A stretch of 53,313 nucleotides of DNA, from the IMG/VR virus record IMGVR_UViG_3300009164_000103, positions 1-53,313 of that record. One strand, given 5' to 3'. Below are positions 37,695 through 46,761 of the stretch, piece by piece. The notes under the pieces are model-generated. The model worked only from the letters and a program-made list of their open reading frames with translations. It made no database searches and was not told the DNA's origin. The position numbers and the translations under genes are program-made. Position 1 is the stretch's first letter. Each line of letters opens with the position of its first letter. This DNA is from a virus.

Positions 37695-40241
37695 GTGAAT
37701 ATAAGCAATATCCTTGCTGGTCAGTACACTCCGCAACAGATCACTAAGATAATAGCCAAGGCAAAGCAGCTCCCTTATGATGAACAGGTTGAGCTAGCGA
37801 ACTTGCTTGGGCAGTACGAGAATATTCTCAAGGTGCAGAAGTGCCAGAAGAACTTTATTGATTTCGTCAAAGAGATGTGGCCTGCCTTTATTCCCGGTAG
37901 GCATCATGATATCATGGCCGACGCCTTTGAGCGGGTAGCAAACGGAACCTGTAAGCGCCTGATTATCAACATGGCACCTCGCCATACAAAATCGGAATTC
38001 AGTTCGTACCTGCTCCCAGCTTGGTTCCTTGGCAAGTATCCAGACAAGAAGATTATCCAAACGGCACACACAGCAGAACTTGCTGTAGGGTTTGGTCGAA
38101 AGGTAAGGAACCTAGTCGGAAACCCGCACTACCAGAAGATCTTCCCTAACGTGTCTCTTTCGTCAGACTCCAAGGCCGCTGGTCGATGGAATACGAATAA
38201 GGGAGGAGATTACTTTGCCATAGGCGTCGGAGGCGCGGTTACTGGAAAAGGTGCAGATTGTGCATACTTTGCTTGTAAGTGCTTGACTCTTAATGGTATG
38301 CTACCTATATCCCAAGTGAAAGTTGGGCAGGAGGTATATGGATATAATCACAAACTGGGAAGATCAGAATGGACAAGAGTCCTTGCAGTCTCTACCCAAT
38401 ACAAACCTGAGCTTGTTTCCGTTGGAGGATTCATCTGCACCCCAGATCACAGAATCTACGACGGATCAGACTACACAAAAGCATCTGAAGCACGTTCCGC
38501 TACAGTGCTGCCGATGTGGGAAAGACTTTCTTCGCTTGAGGAAGGAGCACGAAAGATCACTGAGGAGAAGGGGGACGACCAAGGAGTCGAGGTATTACTG
38601 CTCGAACGCTTGCCGGGAGGTAGGGGGAATCTACAACAAGTGTCCACTCTGCGACGAATGGAAAGCGCAGATGGCAGTAACATGCAAGGCATGTTATCTG
38701 AAGGACAAGCATGTGAAGGTCAATTGCTCTCACTGCAAGAAGGACTTCATGAAGGTTTCCTCGGAGTTCAAGAAGGGAGAGGAGAGAAGCGGAAACAAGA
38801 ATCACTTCTGCACGAAGGCGTGTTATTCGGACTGGAAGGCGACCAGACCAAAAACGTCAGTTCCACTTACCGGGACGTGCAATACTTGCAAATCTCAGTG
38901 CCTTGGGAAGAAAAGGTATTGCAGCAGGGATTGCTACTCGAAGAGGAAGGCCAAGAGCACTACCTACGTCGGGGCTTGGGGCGAGAGGAAGAGATTCGTA
39001 AGGAAGAGGGACAACGGGGTCTGTGCCTATTGCCAACGAGTAAAGGACAGGTCAGCGGTACATCACATCAACCAGGACGCGACGGACAACAGGTTGGAGA
39101 ACATGATACTACTCTGCGAGCCGTGTCACAACCATTATCATCATACAGCGTCGGAACCTGTGCAGAGGATCTTAAGAGCCTACTTCGAGGGTCTGGTCAC
39201 TGGGTAGTTGATATTCAAACTGAGAGCAAGAACTTCTTCTGTGAGGGGGTTCTTGCTCATAATTGCCTCATCATTGACGACCCGCACAGTGAGCAAGAGG
39301 CCGCTATAGCTGCCGCAAATCCTAGCATTTACGACGGCGTGTACGAGTGGTATACGTCTGGTCCTCGTCAGCGTTTGCAGCCTGGAGGGGCCATTGTTAT
39401 CGTCATGACTCGCTGGAGCAAGCGAGATCTATGCGGTCAAATCCTAAAGGCATCGTCTCAGAAAGATGGCTTAGATGAATGGGAAGTGATTGAGTTCCCC
39501 GCTATCATGCCGTCTGGCAATCCGTTATGGCCTGAGTTCTGGCCTCTGGAAGAACTGGAAAAGATCAAGGCTGAACTTCCCGTCGCCAAGTGGAATGCAC
39601 AGTATCAGCAAAATCCTACCTCTGAAGAGGGTGCTCTTGTAAAAAGAGAGTGGTGGAAGATATGGGAAAAGGACGAGCCGCCAGTCTGTGAGTACATCAT
39701 TCAGTCCTGGGACACCGCACTAACCAAAGGCACTCGATCAGATTATTCAGCCTGTACGACATGGGGAATATTCTACGAGAAAGATAATGATGGTAAAAGG
39801 GTAGCTAAGATTATACTCTTGAATGCGTATCAAGATAAGCTAGAGTTCCCTGAACTTAAGCAAAAGGCGCTAGAGGAGTATCGTTATTGGAAGCCAGACT
39901 GTTGCATCATTGAAGCAAAGGCTGCTGGTGGACCACTTGTGTTTGAGTTACGCAAGATGGGCATACCAATTCAAGATTACACTCCATCTCGTGGTAATGA
40001 TAAGATTGTTCGTGTAAATGCTGTTAGTGATATATTCGCTTCAGGTTTTGTTTACGCACCTCCTTTGCGCTGGGCAGAGGAGCTTATTGAACAGTTCGCT
40101 TCGTTTCCTAACTCTGACCATGATGACCTTGTTGACAGTTCAACGCAGGCCCTGTTGCGATTCAGGCAGGGCGGGTTTATATCAACACAGAGCGATGAAG
40201 ACGAAGAGTACGTTCCCAACAAGAAAGCAGATTACTACTAA
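37695..40241 (+). CDS. terL: Terminase large subunit interrupted by an intein
   Basis: An 848-residue precursor. The ATPase Walker A-type motif is MAPRHTKSE (residues 93-101). The Walker B motif is LIIDDPH, placed directly after an intein (residues 189-523). Joining the exteins gives GKGADCLIIDDPHSE, a normal terminase junction, and a 513-residue mature protein, a usual length. The C-terminal RNase H-like nuclease has SWDTALTKGTRSDY, CIIEAKAAG and HDDLVDS. TerL packages DNA into the prohead and makes headful cuts. Start is GTG at 37695 with a weak ribosome binding site. Confidence 0.93.
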   Translation: MNISNILAGQYTPQQITKIIAKAKQLPYDEQVELANLLGQYENILKVQKCQKNFIDFVKEMWPAFIPGRHHDIMADAFERVANGTCKRLIINMAPRHTKSEFSSYLLPAWFLGKYPDKKIIQTAHTAELAVGFGRKVRNLVGNPHYQKIFPNVSLSSDSKAAGRWNTNKGGDYFAIGVGGAVTGKGADCAYFACKCLTLNGMLPISQVKVGQEVYGYNHKLGRSEWTRVLAVSTQYKPELVSVGGFICTPDHRIYDGSDYTKASEARSATVLPMWERLSSLEEGARKITEEKGDDQGVEVLLLERLPGGRGNLQQVSTLRRMESADGSNMQGMLSEGQACEGQLLSLQEGLHEGFLGVQEGRGEKRKQESLLHEGVLFGLEGDQTKNVSSTYRDVQYLQISVPWEEKVLQQGLLLEEEGQEHYLRRGLGREEEIRKEEGQRGLCLLPTSKGQVSGTSHQPGRDGQQVGEHDTTLRAVSQPLSSYSVGTCAEDLKSLLRGSGHWVVDIQTESKNFFCEGVLAHNCLIIDDPHSEQEAAIAAANPSIYDGVYEWYTSGPRQRLQPGGAIVIVMTRWSKRDLCGQILKASSQKDGLDEWEVIEFPAIMPSGNPLWPEFWPLEELEKIKAELPVAKWNAQYQQNPTSEEGALVKREWWKIWEKDEPPVCEYIIQSWDTALTKGTRSDYSACTTWGIFYEKDNDGKRVAKIILLNAYQDKLEFPELKQKALEEYRYWKPDCCIIEAKAAGGPLVFELRKMGIPIQDYTPSRGNDKIVRVNAVSDIFASGFVYAPPLRWAEELIEQFASFPNSDHDDLVDSSTQALLRFRQGGFISTQSDEDEEYVPNKKADYY
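38259..39263 (+). other. Intein in TerL (residues 189-523)
   Basis: The intein begins with Cys 189 (CAYFACKCLTLNG, aligned in spacing with family block A), has block B CTPDHR (Thr 249, His 252), and ends with FFCEGVLAHN (blocks F and G; His 522, Asn 523) before Cys 524 of the C-extein. These are the residues needed for splicing. It sits just before Walker B, a functional site, as is usual for inteins. The central ~235 residues of this frame are Glu/Gly/Leu-rich and unlike any domain, because the same DNA encodes an HNH endonuclease in another frame. Confidence 0.9.
38338..39207 (+). CDS. HNH homing endonuclease nested out of frame in the intein
   Basis: A 289-residue protein read in the +1 frame relative to terL. 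From about residue 55 it has many zinc-ribbon Cys pairs (CCRCGKDF, CPLCDEWK, CKACY, CSHCKKDF, FCTKAC, CNTCKSQC, YCSRDC), then an HNH domain: VCAYCQRVKDRSAVHHINQDA ... NRLENMILLCEPCHNHYH. AGGAGG precedes the ATG at 38338 with a short 3-base gap, so it can be translated on its own. It ends just before the intein's C-terminal block. It would cut intein-free terL to spread the intein. Confidence 0.83.
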   Translation: MDIITNWEDQNGQESLQSLPNTNLSLFPLEDSSAPQITESTTDQTTQKHLKHVPLQCCRCGKDFLRLRKEHERSLRRRGTTKESRYYCSNACREVGGIYNKCPLCDEWKAQMAVTCKACYLKDKHVKVNCSHCKKDFMKVSSEFKKGEERSGNKNHFCTKACYSDWKATRPKTSVPLTGTCNTCKSQCLGKKRYCSRDCYSKRKAKSTTYVGAWGERKRFVRKRDNGVCAYCQRVKDRSAVHHINQDATDNRLENMILLCEPCHNHYHHTASEPVQRILRAYFEGLVTG

Positions 40242-40249
40242 GGTCAACT

Positions 40250-40540
40250 ATGTCTTTTAACCCTAATCAACTTACTACGATGGAACAGGTAGATGAAGTT
40301 GTTGCTAAACTAAATGCTGCCGGGATTGGAGGTGGAGTATCTTCTATCTACCTTCCTGTGTGGTCTGGACCTTTTCCTGAACCTAGTGATGGCGTGTCGC
40401 GCCAGTATTGTGTAACTTATTCAAACGGATCGACTGGTCACAATGTTGGTCTGATTCGCATTACAATTGAAAACAACCCTCAAGGTTGGCAGCAGATGCT
40501 TCAAGATGATGCGTCTCAGGGCGCGAAGAAAGAAGATTAA
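40250..40540 (+). CDS. Unknown small protein between terL and portal
   Basis: A 96-residue protein: MSFNPNQLTTMEQVDEVVAKLNAAG helix, a Gly/Tyr-rich beta segment (VSSIYLPVWSGPFPEP, RQYCVTYSNGSTGHN) and a polar C-terminus. Tight spacing (8 bases after terL, 3 before the portal) places it in the packaging operon. No family is recognised. Confidence 0.65.
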   Translation: MSFNPNQLTTMEQVDEVVAKLNAAGIGGGVSSIYLPVWSGPFPEPSDGVSRQYCVTYSNGSTGHNVGLIRITIENNPQGWQQMLQDDASQGAKKED

Positions 40541-40543
40541 CTT

Positions 40544-43117
40544 ATGATTGATAAGCCTTTGGAAGAAACAAACTTTTACCCCGGCAACAGGGTAGAAACT
40601 GAAATTGAGATCGAGATATCGGATCCAGAGGCTGTATCAATTGAAACCGAAGACGGTGGGATGATTATTGAGTTCGGTCCTCCTGAAGACGAAGAAGGTG
40701 GTTTAGCTGATCTTCCTCACTCTGTGAACTTGGCAGAGCATATTGAAGACTCAGAGTTGTCAACCATTGGGAGTAAGATCCTGGATGTATATCAGGAGGA
40801 TCTGGACTCTAGACAGGATTGGGAACGCGCCTATAAAGAAGGTCTCGATTACCTTGGCGTAAAGACGGAAGATCGGAATAAACCTTGGGCTGGGGCCTGT
40901 GGCTTGTTCCACAACATGATTATGGAAGCTGCTGTGCGGTTCCAGTCAAACGCAATCATGGAGATCTTCCCGGCTACTGGTCCAGTAAAGACTCAGATCA
41001 TTGGTGAAGTTACCGAAGAGAAAGAGGATCAAGCCCTTCGTATTCAAGCAGATATGAACTATTTGCTCACCCAAGACTTGAAGGATTATCGTCCTGAAAC
41101 TGAGCGGATGTTGTTTGGGCTAGCGTTGTGTGGCAGCGCTTTCAAGAAGATCTGCTTTGATCCGTTGACTGATTCACCGGATATCAAGTATGTCCCGGCA
41201 CAAGACTTCATCATGCCGTATGGGGCTACTAGTCTCAAGACGGCAAGCCGATACATCCACGTCATAACGAAGAACATTAACGAAGTCAAGAAGCTACAGT
41301 TCAATAACTTCTATCGAGACATTGAAATACGCCCTGACTTTGATTCTAGTTCTCAGTTGAAAGAGAAGATAGACAAGATCAGCTATGAGTACAAGCAGAA
41401 CGACGAAGACTCTGTCACCTTGCTTGAGGCTCATATTGACTTGGATATTGCTGGTCTTGAGCATGTAGACGAGGATGGTGAGCCTACTGGTATTGCTCTT
41501 CCGTATGTTGTGACGGTGGAGAAGTCCACTGGTGATGTCTTGTCGATCTATAGGAATTGGGACGAAGACAACCCTAAGAAAACAAAGCTGATTTGGTTCT
41601 CGTCCTATAACTATGTTCCTGGCATGGGCGCGTATGGGTATGGTCTAATCCATCTCATTGGCTCAAACGCCAAGGCTTCGACTGCTATCCTGCGCCAGTT
41701 GATTGATGCTGGAACCTTAGCCAACCTTCCTGGTGGGTTAAAGGCCAAGGGTATGCGTGTGGCTGGGGACGACAGTCCTATTCAACCTGGAGAGTGGCGC
41801 GATGTTGATGTCGCTAATGGAGACATTGCACGGTCGTTGTATCCCCTCCCGTATAAAGAGCCTTCGCAAACTCTACTGCAACTTCTAGGAATTGTAGTTG
41901 AAGATGGTCGTCGATTGGCTTCTATCGCAGATACTGAGATTGGTAATGCTAGTGCTCAGGCCCCTGTAGGGACCACACTAGCCTTGATGGAACGTGCGCT
42001 CAAAGTGATGAGTGCTATTCAAGCTAGACTGCATTCGTCTTTGCAGGAAGAGTTTTCCATCCTGGTACGAGTGATCCGTGATAGCGGGTCTGACCGATAC
42101 AAGATTGATTTTGGCAGTATGGGAGGGAGCAAGCGCTCCGACTTCGATAACCGTATCGACGTTGTTCCTGTATCTGACCCCAATGCGGCCACTATGTCGC
42201 AGCGAGTGATGCAGTATCAAGCTGCTATTCAACTCGCCGCACAAGCACCGCAATTCTACGATCTGCCTGAGTTGCATCGAAAGATGCTGGAAGTCCTTGG
42301 TATAAAGGATGTTAAGAAGATTATCCCTGATAAAGTAGATGCCCCTCTACTTGATCCTCTTTCGGAAAATCAAAACATCACAAATATGAAACCTGCTAAA
42401 GCGTACTTAACGCAGGACCATGATTCTCATATAACCGCTCACATGTCGTATGTGCAGAATCCTACGGTCCAACAGCAGTTGGGACAGAATCCTCAGGCAA
42501 ACGTAATCTTTGCTGCTTTCATGGCTCATATCGCAGAGCATGTTGGCTTTGCGTATCGCTCACAGATGGAGAAACAGTTGGGCATTCCTCTCCCCTTACC
42601 GGGAGAACCGATGCCAGCAGACGTGGAATCCAATCTATCCAAGGCGATTGCCGATGCTTCTCGTATGCTTTTACAGCAGGCGCAGGGTCAACAGGCAGCA
42701 CAGCAATCCCAGCAGCAGGCGCAAGATCCAGTATTGCAACTCCAGCAGGCAGAGTTGCAGTTGAAGCAAGCCGAATTACAGCAAAAGGCCCAAGAAGCCC
42801 AGCAGAAATCGCAGCTTGAGCTGGTAAAAAGCAACCAGAGGAACCAATTAGAGGCTACGCGAATCGCTTCGCAGACTCAAATGGCGCAACAATCCTCTGC
42901 ACAGAAGGCACAGCAGTCCCAAAGCGAACTGGCGATTGAGAACCAACGTCTACAGTTGGATATTCAACGCCTGCAAAATGACAAGATTGAGTCGGATGCT
43001 CGTACCCAAGCAGAAATGCAACGGATCCAGACCGATAACGACATGGCAAAGGCTAAAATCGCAGAGATATTAGCGAAGATGGACACCATGGGAGGTGCCA
43101 TTGGACCTACGATCTAA
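40544..43117 (+). CDS. Portal protein
   Basis: An 857-residue P22-type portal, the dodecameric channel for DNA entry and exit. After an acidic N-terminus, DSRQDWERAYKEGLDYLG, CGLFHNMIMEAAVRFQSNAIMEIF and RMLFGLALCGSAFKKICFD match the portal core, and PAQDFIMPYGATSL and GMGAYGYGLIHLIG follow. Residues about 705-857 are a Gln/Ala-rich coiled coil, the barrel-like C-terminal extension of long portals. It follows terL and precedes the scaffold gene, the normal order. Confidence 0.9.
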   Translation: MIDKPLEETNFYPGNRVETEIEIEISDPEAVSIETEDGGMIIEFGPPEDEEGGLADLPHSVNLAEHIEDSELSTIGSKILDVYQEDLDSRQDWERAYKEGLDYLGVKTEDRNKPWAGACGLFHNMIMEAAVRFQSNAIMEIFPATGPVKTQIIGEVTEEKEDQALRIQADMNYLLTQDLKDYRPETERMLFGLALCGSAFKKICFDPLTDSPDIKYVPAQDFIMPYGATSLKTASRYIHVITKNINEVKKLQFNNFYRDIEIRPDFDSSSQLKEKIDKISYEYKQNDEDSVTLLEAHIDLDIAGLEHVDEDGEPTGIALPYVVTVEKSTGDVLSIYRNWDEDNPKKTKLIWFSSYNYVPGMGAYGYGLIHLIGSNAKASTAILRQLIDAGTLANLPGGLKAKGMRVAGDDSPIQPGEWRDVDVANGDIARSLYPLPYKEPSQTLLQLLGIVVEDGRRLASIADTEIGNASAQAPVGTTLALMERALKVMSAIQARLHSSLQEEFSILVRVIRDSGSDRYKIDFGSMGGSKRSDFDNRIDVVPVSDPNAATMSQRVMQYQAAIQLAAQAPQFYDLPELHRKMLEVLGIKDVKKIIPDKVDAPLLDPLSENQNITNMKPAKAYLTQDHDSHITAHMSYVQNPTVQQQLGQNPQANVIFAAFMAHIAEHVGFAYRSQMEKQLGIPLPLPGEPMPADVESNLSKAIADASRMLLQQAQGQQAAQQSQQQAQDPVLQLQQAELQLKQAELQQKAQEAQQKSQLELVKSNQRNQLEATRIASQTQMAQQSSAQKAQQSQSELAIENQRLQLDIQRLQNDKIESDARTQAEMQRIQTDNDMAKAKIAEILAKMDTMGGAIGPTI

Positions 43118-43295
43118 GTTCTTTGCTCGACTTGACGATCTTTCAGAGACAAGCTCCACTTATGTAGTCTCTGGTTTTTGCGTAGACTACGCAGAATACA
43201 AAAACATAGTGGGAAAACTATCAGGACTTCAACAAGCACGTCAGGAGTTCCAGGAAATCTGGGGCAAACTGTCGCAAGACGCCGAAGAAGACTGA
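43095..43295 (+). CDS. Small helical protein after portal
   Basis: A 66-residue protein: LDLRSKFFARLDDLSETSS ... VSGFCVDYAEYKNIVGKLSGLQQARQEF. This pattern is common for a small gene directly downstream of podophage portals, function unknown. It starts at GTG 43095, inside the end of the portal gene. The GGGAGG before it is too close for a normal site, so a start at TTG 43110 is possible. Confidence 0.68.
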   Translation: MPLDLRSKFFARLDDLSETSSTYVVSGFCVDYAEYKNIVGKLSGLQQARQEFQEIWGKLSQDAEED

Positions 43296-43334
43296 AGCAA
43301 ACGCTAAATTAGCGCAAGGATGAACGAAACATAA

Positions 43335-43670
43335 ATGCAAAACCTACCAATTCCTGTAGGGTATAAAATCCTCGTCAAGATGCGTAAGGCTATTGACGAA
43401 AAGACCAAGGGCGGTATCTATATTCCTGACCAAATCAAGCAGGATGAGAACACGGCTTCCCTAATTGCTAAAGTTTTGGCAATTGGACCAGATGCATATA
43501 AGGATATGTCCAAATTCTCTAGTGGGCCTTGGTGCTCAGTAGGGGATTACATCATGGTTCGTAGTTATAGCGGTACTCGCTTCAAGATTGAAGGCGATGA
43601 ATACCGTTTTATCAACGATGACACTCCTGAAGCTGTTGTTTCTGATCCAGATAGTGTGGAGAGGATCTAG
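43335..43670 (+). CDS. GroES-like co-chaperonin
   Basis: A 111-residue Cpn10-fold protein. IPVGYKILVKMRK, KTKGGIYIPDQ, AKVLAIGPDAYKD, and VGDYIMVRSYSGTRFKIEGDEYRFI follow the GroES order, including the mobile-loop region between the second strand and GGIYIP. In phages such proteins pair with host GroEL to fold the capsid protein (as T4 gp31 does). Its place between portal and scaffold/capsid genes fits this. Confidence 0.9.
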   Translation: MQNLPIPVGYKILVKMRKAIDEKTKGGIYIPDQIKQDENTASLIAKVLAIGPDAYKDMSKFSSGPWCSVGDYIMVRSYSGTRFKIEGDEYRFINDDTPEAVVSDPDSVERI

Positions 43671-44653
43671 TGCCAGAAGAATACATGGAATCAGAGCTAA
43701 TCGTACCGAAGGGTGGGGACTCGGAAGAGTCTTATGATGACGATAAGGACTCTGATGTAGATATTGAGATCGTTGACGACACCCCGCCAGCAGATCGTCG
43801 CGCTCCCCGCGATGAATCAGTAAGAGCTACCCCAGAAGACGACGATGACGAGCTGAAGAACTACTCTGAAGGCGTACAGAAGCGCATTAAACGTCTTAAG
43901 TACGAGTTTCATGAGGAGCGCCGTGAAAAAGAGAAGGTAACTAGACAGGCCCAGGAGGCATTTAACTACGCCTCTGCTCTGCAAAAACAAGTTGAGGTAT
44001 ATCGTCAGCAAACCGACAGCAGTAATCGGGCGCTCATCTATACTTCGGCGATCCAGAAGGGTTCTGAGCTAAAAGACGCCAAGCGGATGCTGAAAGAAGC
44101 ATACGAAGTTGGCGATACGGACAAGATGGCGACTGCTCAAGAGCAAATCGCAATTCTTGCTAATGAAAAGCGAGCACTTGACTCATATACACCACCTGCA
44201 CCTGAAAGCGTAAACTATCAGCAACAACAGGAAAACATACAGCCCGTAGCTTACCAACCTGCACAACCTCAGGTGTCTGCCAAAGCTGTCCTCTGGAAAG
44301 ATAAAAACAAGTGGTTCGGAAAAGACATGGCTCTTACCGGCCATGCGATAGACATTCACAATAAACTGGTTGATGCCGGTGTGGATGCTGAAAGTGAGCA
44401 GTACTACAATGCCATTGATAGTGCTGTATACAAGTTTCATCAAACTATTTCTGGTAATCGGGGCAATGCCCAAGAGCCTGCACAAAACAAACAAAAAAAC
44501 GGAGTAGTCGTTAGTTCTTCTCGAACTCCTAACGGCCAAACCCGCACAAAAGTCCAACTAACGGAATCAGCTCTTGCTGTTGCCAAACGCTTAGGGATCA
44601 CCCCACAACAGTATGCTAAGGAATTACTTAAGCAGCAAAAGGAAAATCAGTAA
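43670..44653 (+). CDS. Scaffold-type protein
   Basis: A 327-residue acidic, helical protein. Residues 15-70 are very acidic (DDDKDSDVDIEIVDD); residues 75-165 are coiled coil; residues about 195-260 hold WKDKNKWFGKDMALTGHAIDIHNKL ... YYNAIDSAVY, a segment typical of podophage scaffolds. The gene lies before the capsid. Start is GTG overlapping the preceding TAG. Such proteins drive prohead assembly and then leave. Confidence 0.8.
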   Translation: MPEEYMESELIVPKGGDSEESYDDDKDSDVDIEIVDDTPPADRRAPRDESVRATPEDDDDELKNYSEGVQKRIKRLKYEFHEERREKEKVTRQAQEAFNYASALQKQVEVYRQQTDSSNRALIYTSAIQKGSELKDAKRMLKEAYEVGDTDKMATAQEQIAILANEKRALDSYTPPAPESVNYQQQQENIQPVAYQPAQPQVSAKAVLWKDKNKWFGKDMALTGHAIDIHNKLVDAGVDAESEQYYNAIDSAVYKFHQTISGNRGNAQEPAQNKQKNGVVVSSSRTPNGQTRTKVQLTESALAVAKRLGITPQQYAKELLKQQKENQ

Positions 44654-45093
44654 TGAAGCCAGACCGTGAATTGGAAACCCGTGAAGCTGAATCTCGTGTA
44701 GAGTCATGGAAGCCTCCCTCGTTGTTACCGGATCCGACTCCTAGTGAAGACTGGGTATACCGTTGGGTTCGCAAATCTGTTCGTGGCGAGTCTGACCCCT
44801 CAAATGTTTCCATCCGAATGCGCGAAGGATGGGTAATTGTGAGAGCGGAAGACCACCCCGATGTCGTTTTGGAAGTCGCATTTAACGAATCCCGAAATGG
44901 AACGATTGAGATGGGCGGTTTGATTCTATGTAAAGCGGATCGTCGAGCAATGGAGAGTCGTAATCGTTATTACGAGACGATGACCAGTAAGCAGACCGAT
45001 GCCGTAAACAATAATCTAATGAAGGAAAACGATAGTCGTATGCCTCTCTTTCAAGAGAACAGGACTAAAGTCTCCTTCGGAACAGGAACTTAA
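44653..45093 (+). CDS. Conserved podophage virion-region protein
   Basis: A 146-residue protein. SWKPPSLLPDPTPSEDWVYRWVRKSVRGESDPSNVSIRMREGW and VRAEDHPDV form a block I recognise in podophages between scaffold and capsid genes; function unknown, probably head assembly. It starts in a TAATG overlap. Confidence 0.72.
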   Translation: MKPDRELETREAESRVESWKPPSLLPDPTPSEDWVYRWVRKSVRGESDPSNVSIRMREGWVIVRAEDHPDVVLEVAFNESRNGTIEMGGLILCKADRRAMESRNRYYETMTSKQTDAVNNNLMKENDSRMPLFQENRTKVSFGTGT

Positions 45094-45105
45094 GAGGAAC
45101 TCTAT

Positions 45106-45702
45106 ATGGCTGCTACAGCTACTCCTTATGGCCTGATCCCGTATGAATTGGCGGGTGCCGCTCTTCGCGGTGCTGCTCGGAAATTCCCGATTGGTGCGAA
45201 CAACACCAATGCCATTTACTTCGGATCTGCCGTCAGCGTTAACTCCGGTGTCGTTACCATTATCGGTGCAACGCCTACCACGACTCGCAATACGAATACT
45301 CCGACTGGCATCTTTGTCGGCTGTGAGTATGTCGATCCTACTGGCCGTCCTAACTGGGCGCAGTATCTCCCGGCTGGAGCTACGAACGCTGGTTACACGA
45401 ACATTTATGTGTACGTTGTTGATGATCCTAGTGTCGTCTTCAAGGTTCAAGCGAATGCTACGGTTGCGACCACTGCTGTTGGTAATAATGCTCCTCTGGC
45501 TAACGTGACCTCTGGTTCCACGACCAGCGGAAACTCCAGCAGTGTTCTTAGTGCCGCTGGCATTACGACGACCAACACGTTGGCTGTAAAAATCATTGGC
45601 TTCGTTGACTCGGTTTACTCGACTCCCGGCGATGCTTTTACTGACTGTCTCTGCGTTTGGAATCACGGCGTTCATGCCTACACCAACGCAACTGGCGCAT
45701 AA
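45106..45702 (+). CDS. Probable head decoration or minor capsid protein
   Basis: A 198-residue beta-rich protein starting MAATATPYGLIPYEL, Ala/Thr/Gly/Asn-rich with GIFVGCEYVDPTGRPNWAQY. Such proteins directly before the major capsid gene often decorate capsids. It contains no charged helices typical of scaffolds. The role is inferred from position and composition. Confidence 0.65.
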   Translation: MAATATPYGLIPYELAGAALRGAARKFPIGANNTNAIYFGSAVSVNSGVVTIIGATPTTTRNTNTPTGIFVGCEYVDPTGRPNWAQYLPAGATNAGYTNIYVYVVDDPSVVFKVQANATVATTAVGNNAPLANVTSGSTTSGNSSSVLSAAGITTTNTLAVKIIGFVDSVYSTPGDAFTDCLCVWNHGVHAYTNATGA

Positions 45703-45729
45703 CTAGGAACAGGTTAAGGAACAAATACC

Positions 45730-46641
45730 ATGGCTATTACTCGTTCACAAATGTTGAAGGAGCTTGTTCCCGGTTTGAACGCTTTGTTCGGCTTGGAATA
45801 TGCTCGTTATGGTGAGGAACACAAAGAAATCTTTGAGATCACCAGCTCGGAACGTGCGTTTGAAGAGGAAGTCAAGCTCTCGGGCTTTGGCACTGCTCCT
45901 GTTAAGTCGGACGGTGGAGTTATCGCCTACGACAACGCTCAGGAAGCATACACCTCGCGCTACACGCATGAGACGATTGCTCTTGGCTTTGCAGTTACCG
46001 AAGAAGCGATGGAAGACAATCTGTATGTCTCCGTCTCTGAGCGGTACACCAAGGCGTTGGCTCGTGCTTTTGCCAACACCAAGCAGGTTAAAGGTGCGAA
46101 CGTGCTTAACAATGCTTTCAACTCCAGCTACACTGGCGGCGACGGCAAACGGCTTTGCGCTACGGACCATCCGCTTGTCACTGGCGGTAGCAACTCCAAT
46201 CGCCCCACGACTGGTGCTGACCTTAACGAGACTTCGCTTGAGGCGGCTATCATTCAAATTGCTGGCTGGACGGATGAGCGTGGTTTGCTCATTGCCGCAA
46301 AGGCTCGTAAGCTGATTGTTCCCCCGGCTCTCCAGTTCGTTTCTGAGCGGCTCCTGAAGTCTCTCTTGCGTACTGGAACTGCGGACAACGACATCAACGC
46401 CATGTACAACATGTCGTCGGTGCCTGAAGGCTATCGAGTTAACCACTACTTGACGGACACCAATGGTTGGTTCCTCAAGACTGACATACCCAATGGCTTG
46501 AAGATGTTTGAGCGCGTCAAGCTCAAGACTTCGGCTGAAGGCGACTTTGAAACTGGCAACATGCGGTACAAAGGACGTGAGCGTTATTCCGTAGGCTGGA
46601 GCGATCCGCTTGCGATCTTCGGTAGCCCCGGCGCTTCGTAG
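45730..46641 (+). CDS. Major capsid protein (Mu gpT-like, HK97 fold)
   Basis: A 303-residue protein. The N-terminal MAITRSQMLKELVPGLNALFG, central VIAYDNAQEAYTSRYTHETIALGFAVTEEAMEDN and ALARAFANTKQVKGANVLNNAF resemble the Mu gpT-like major head subunit family. Size is normal. An AGGAACAAAT stretch precedes the ATG. A strong hairpin lies directly downstream, as after many capsid genes. Confidence 0.87.
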   Translation: MAITRSQMLKELVPGLNALFGLEYARYGEEHKEIFEITSSERAFEEEVKLSGFGTAPVKSDGGVIAYDNAQEAYTSRYTHETIALGFAVTEEAMEDNLYVSVSERYTKALARAFANTKQVKGANVLNNAFNSSYTGGDGKRLCATDHPLVTGGSNSNRPTTGADLNETSLEAAIIQIAGWTDERGLLIAAKARKLIVPPALQFVSERLLKSLLRTGTADNDINAMYNMSSVPEGYRVNHYLTDTNGWFLKTDIPNGLKMFERVKLKTSAEGDFETGNMRYKGRERYSVGWSDPLAIFGSPGAS

Positions 46642-46654
46642 TCAACTTAACACA

Positions 46655-46674
46655 GGGGGAAGGAAACTTCCCCT
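46655..46674 (+). terminator. Hairpin after capsid gene
   Basis: GGGGAAG-GAAA-CTTCCCC forms a stable hairpin just after the capsid stop. Only a weak T-rich stretch (TTGTCCCTTGT) follows, so it may be a partial terminator or an mRNA 3' stabiliser, setting capsid expression above the downstream genes. The rest of 46675-46761 holds no gene, only a GAAGGAG site for the next one. Confidence 0.5.
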
Positions 46675-46761
46675 TGTCCCTTGTAGCGAAACATCTCATT
46701 TGACTGGCTACACAGACGTTCAAGAGACAAATGAGTTAACCTTTCTTGAAGGAGTATTTTA

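Noticed and set aside
38259-39263. TerL region as a frameshifted pseudogene
   Set aside because: The terL frame is unbroken, both splice junctions are intact, and the HNH frame has its own start signal and stop; two overlapping functional frames explain the data better.
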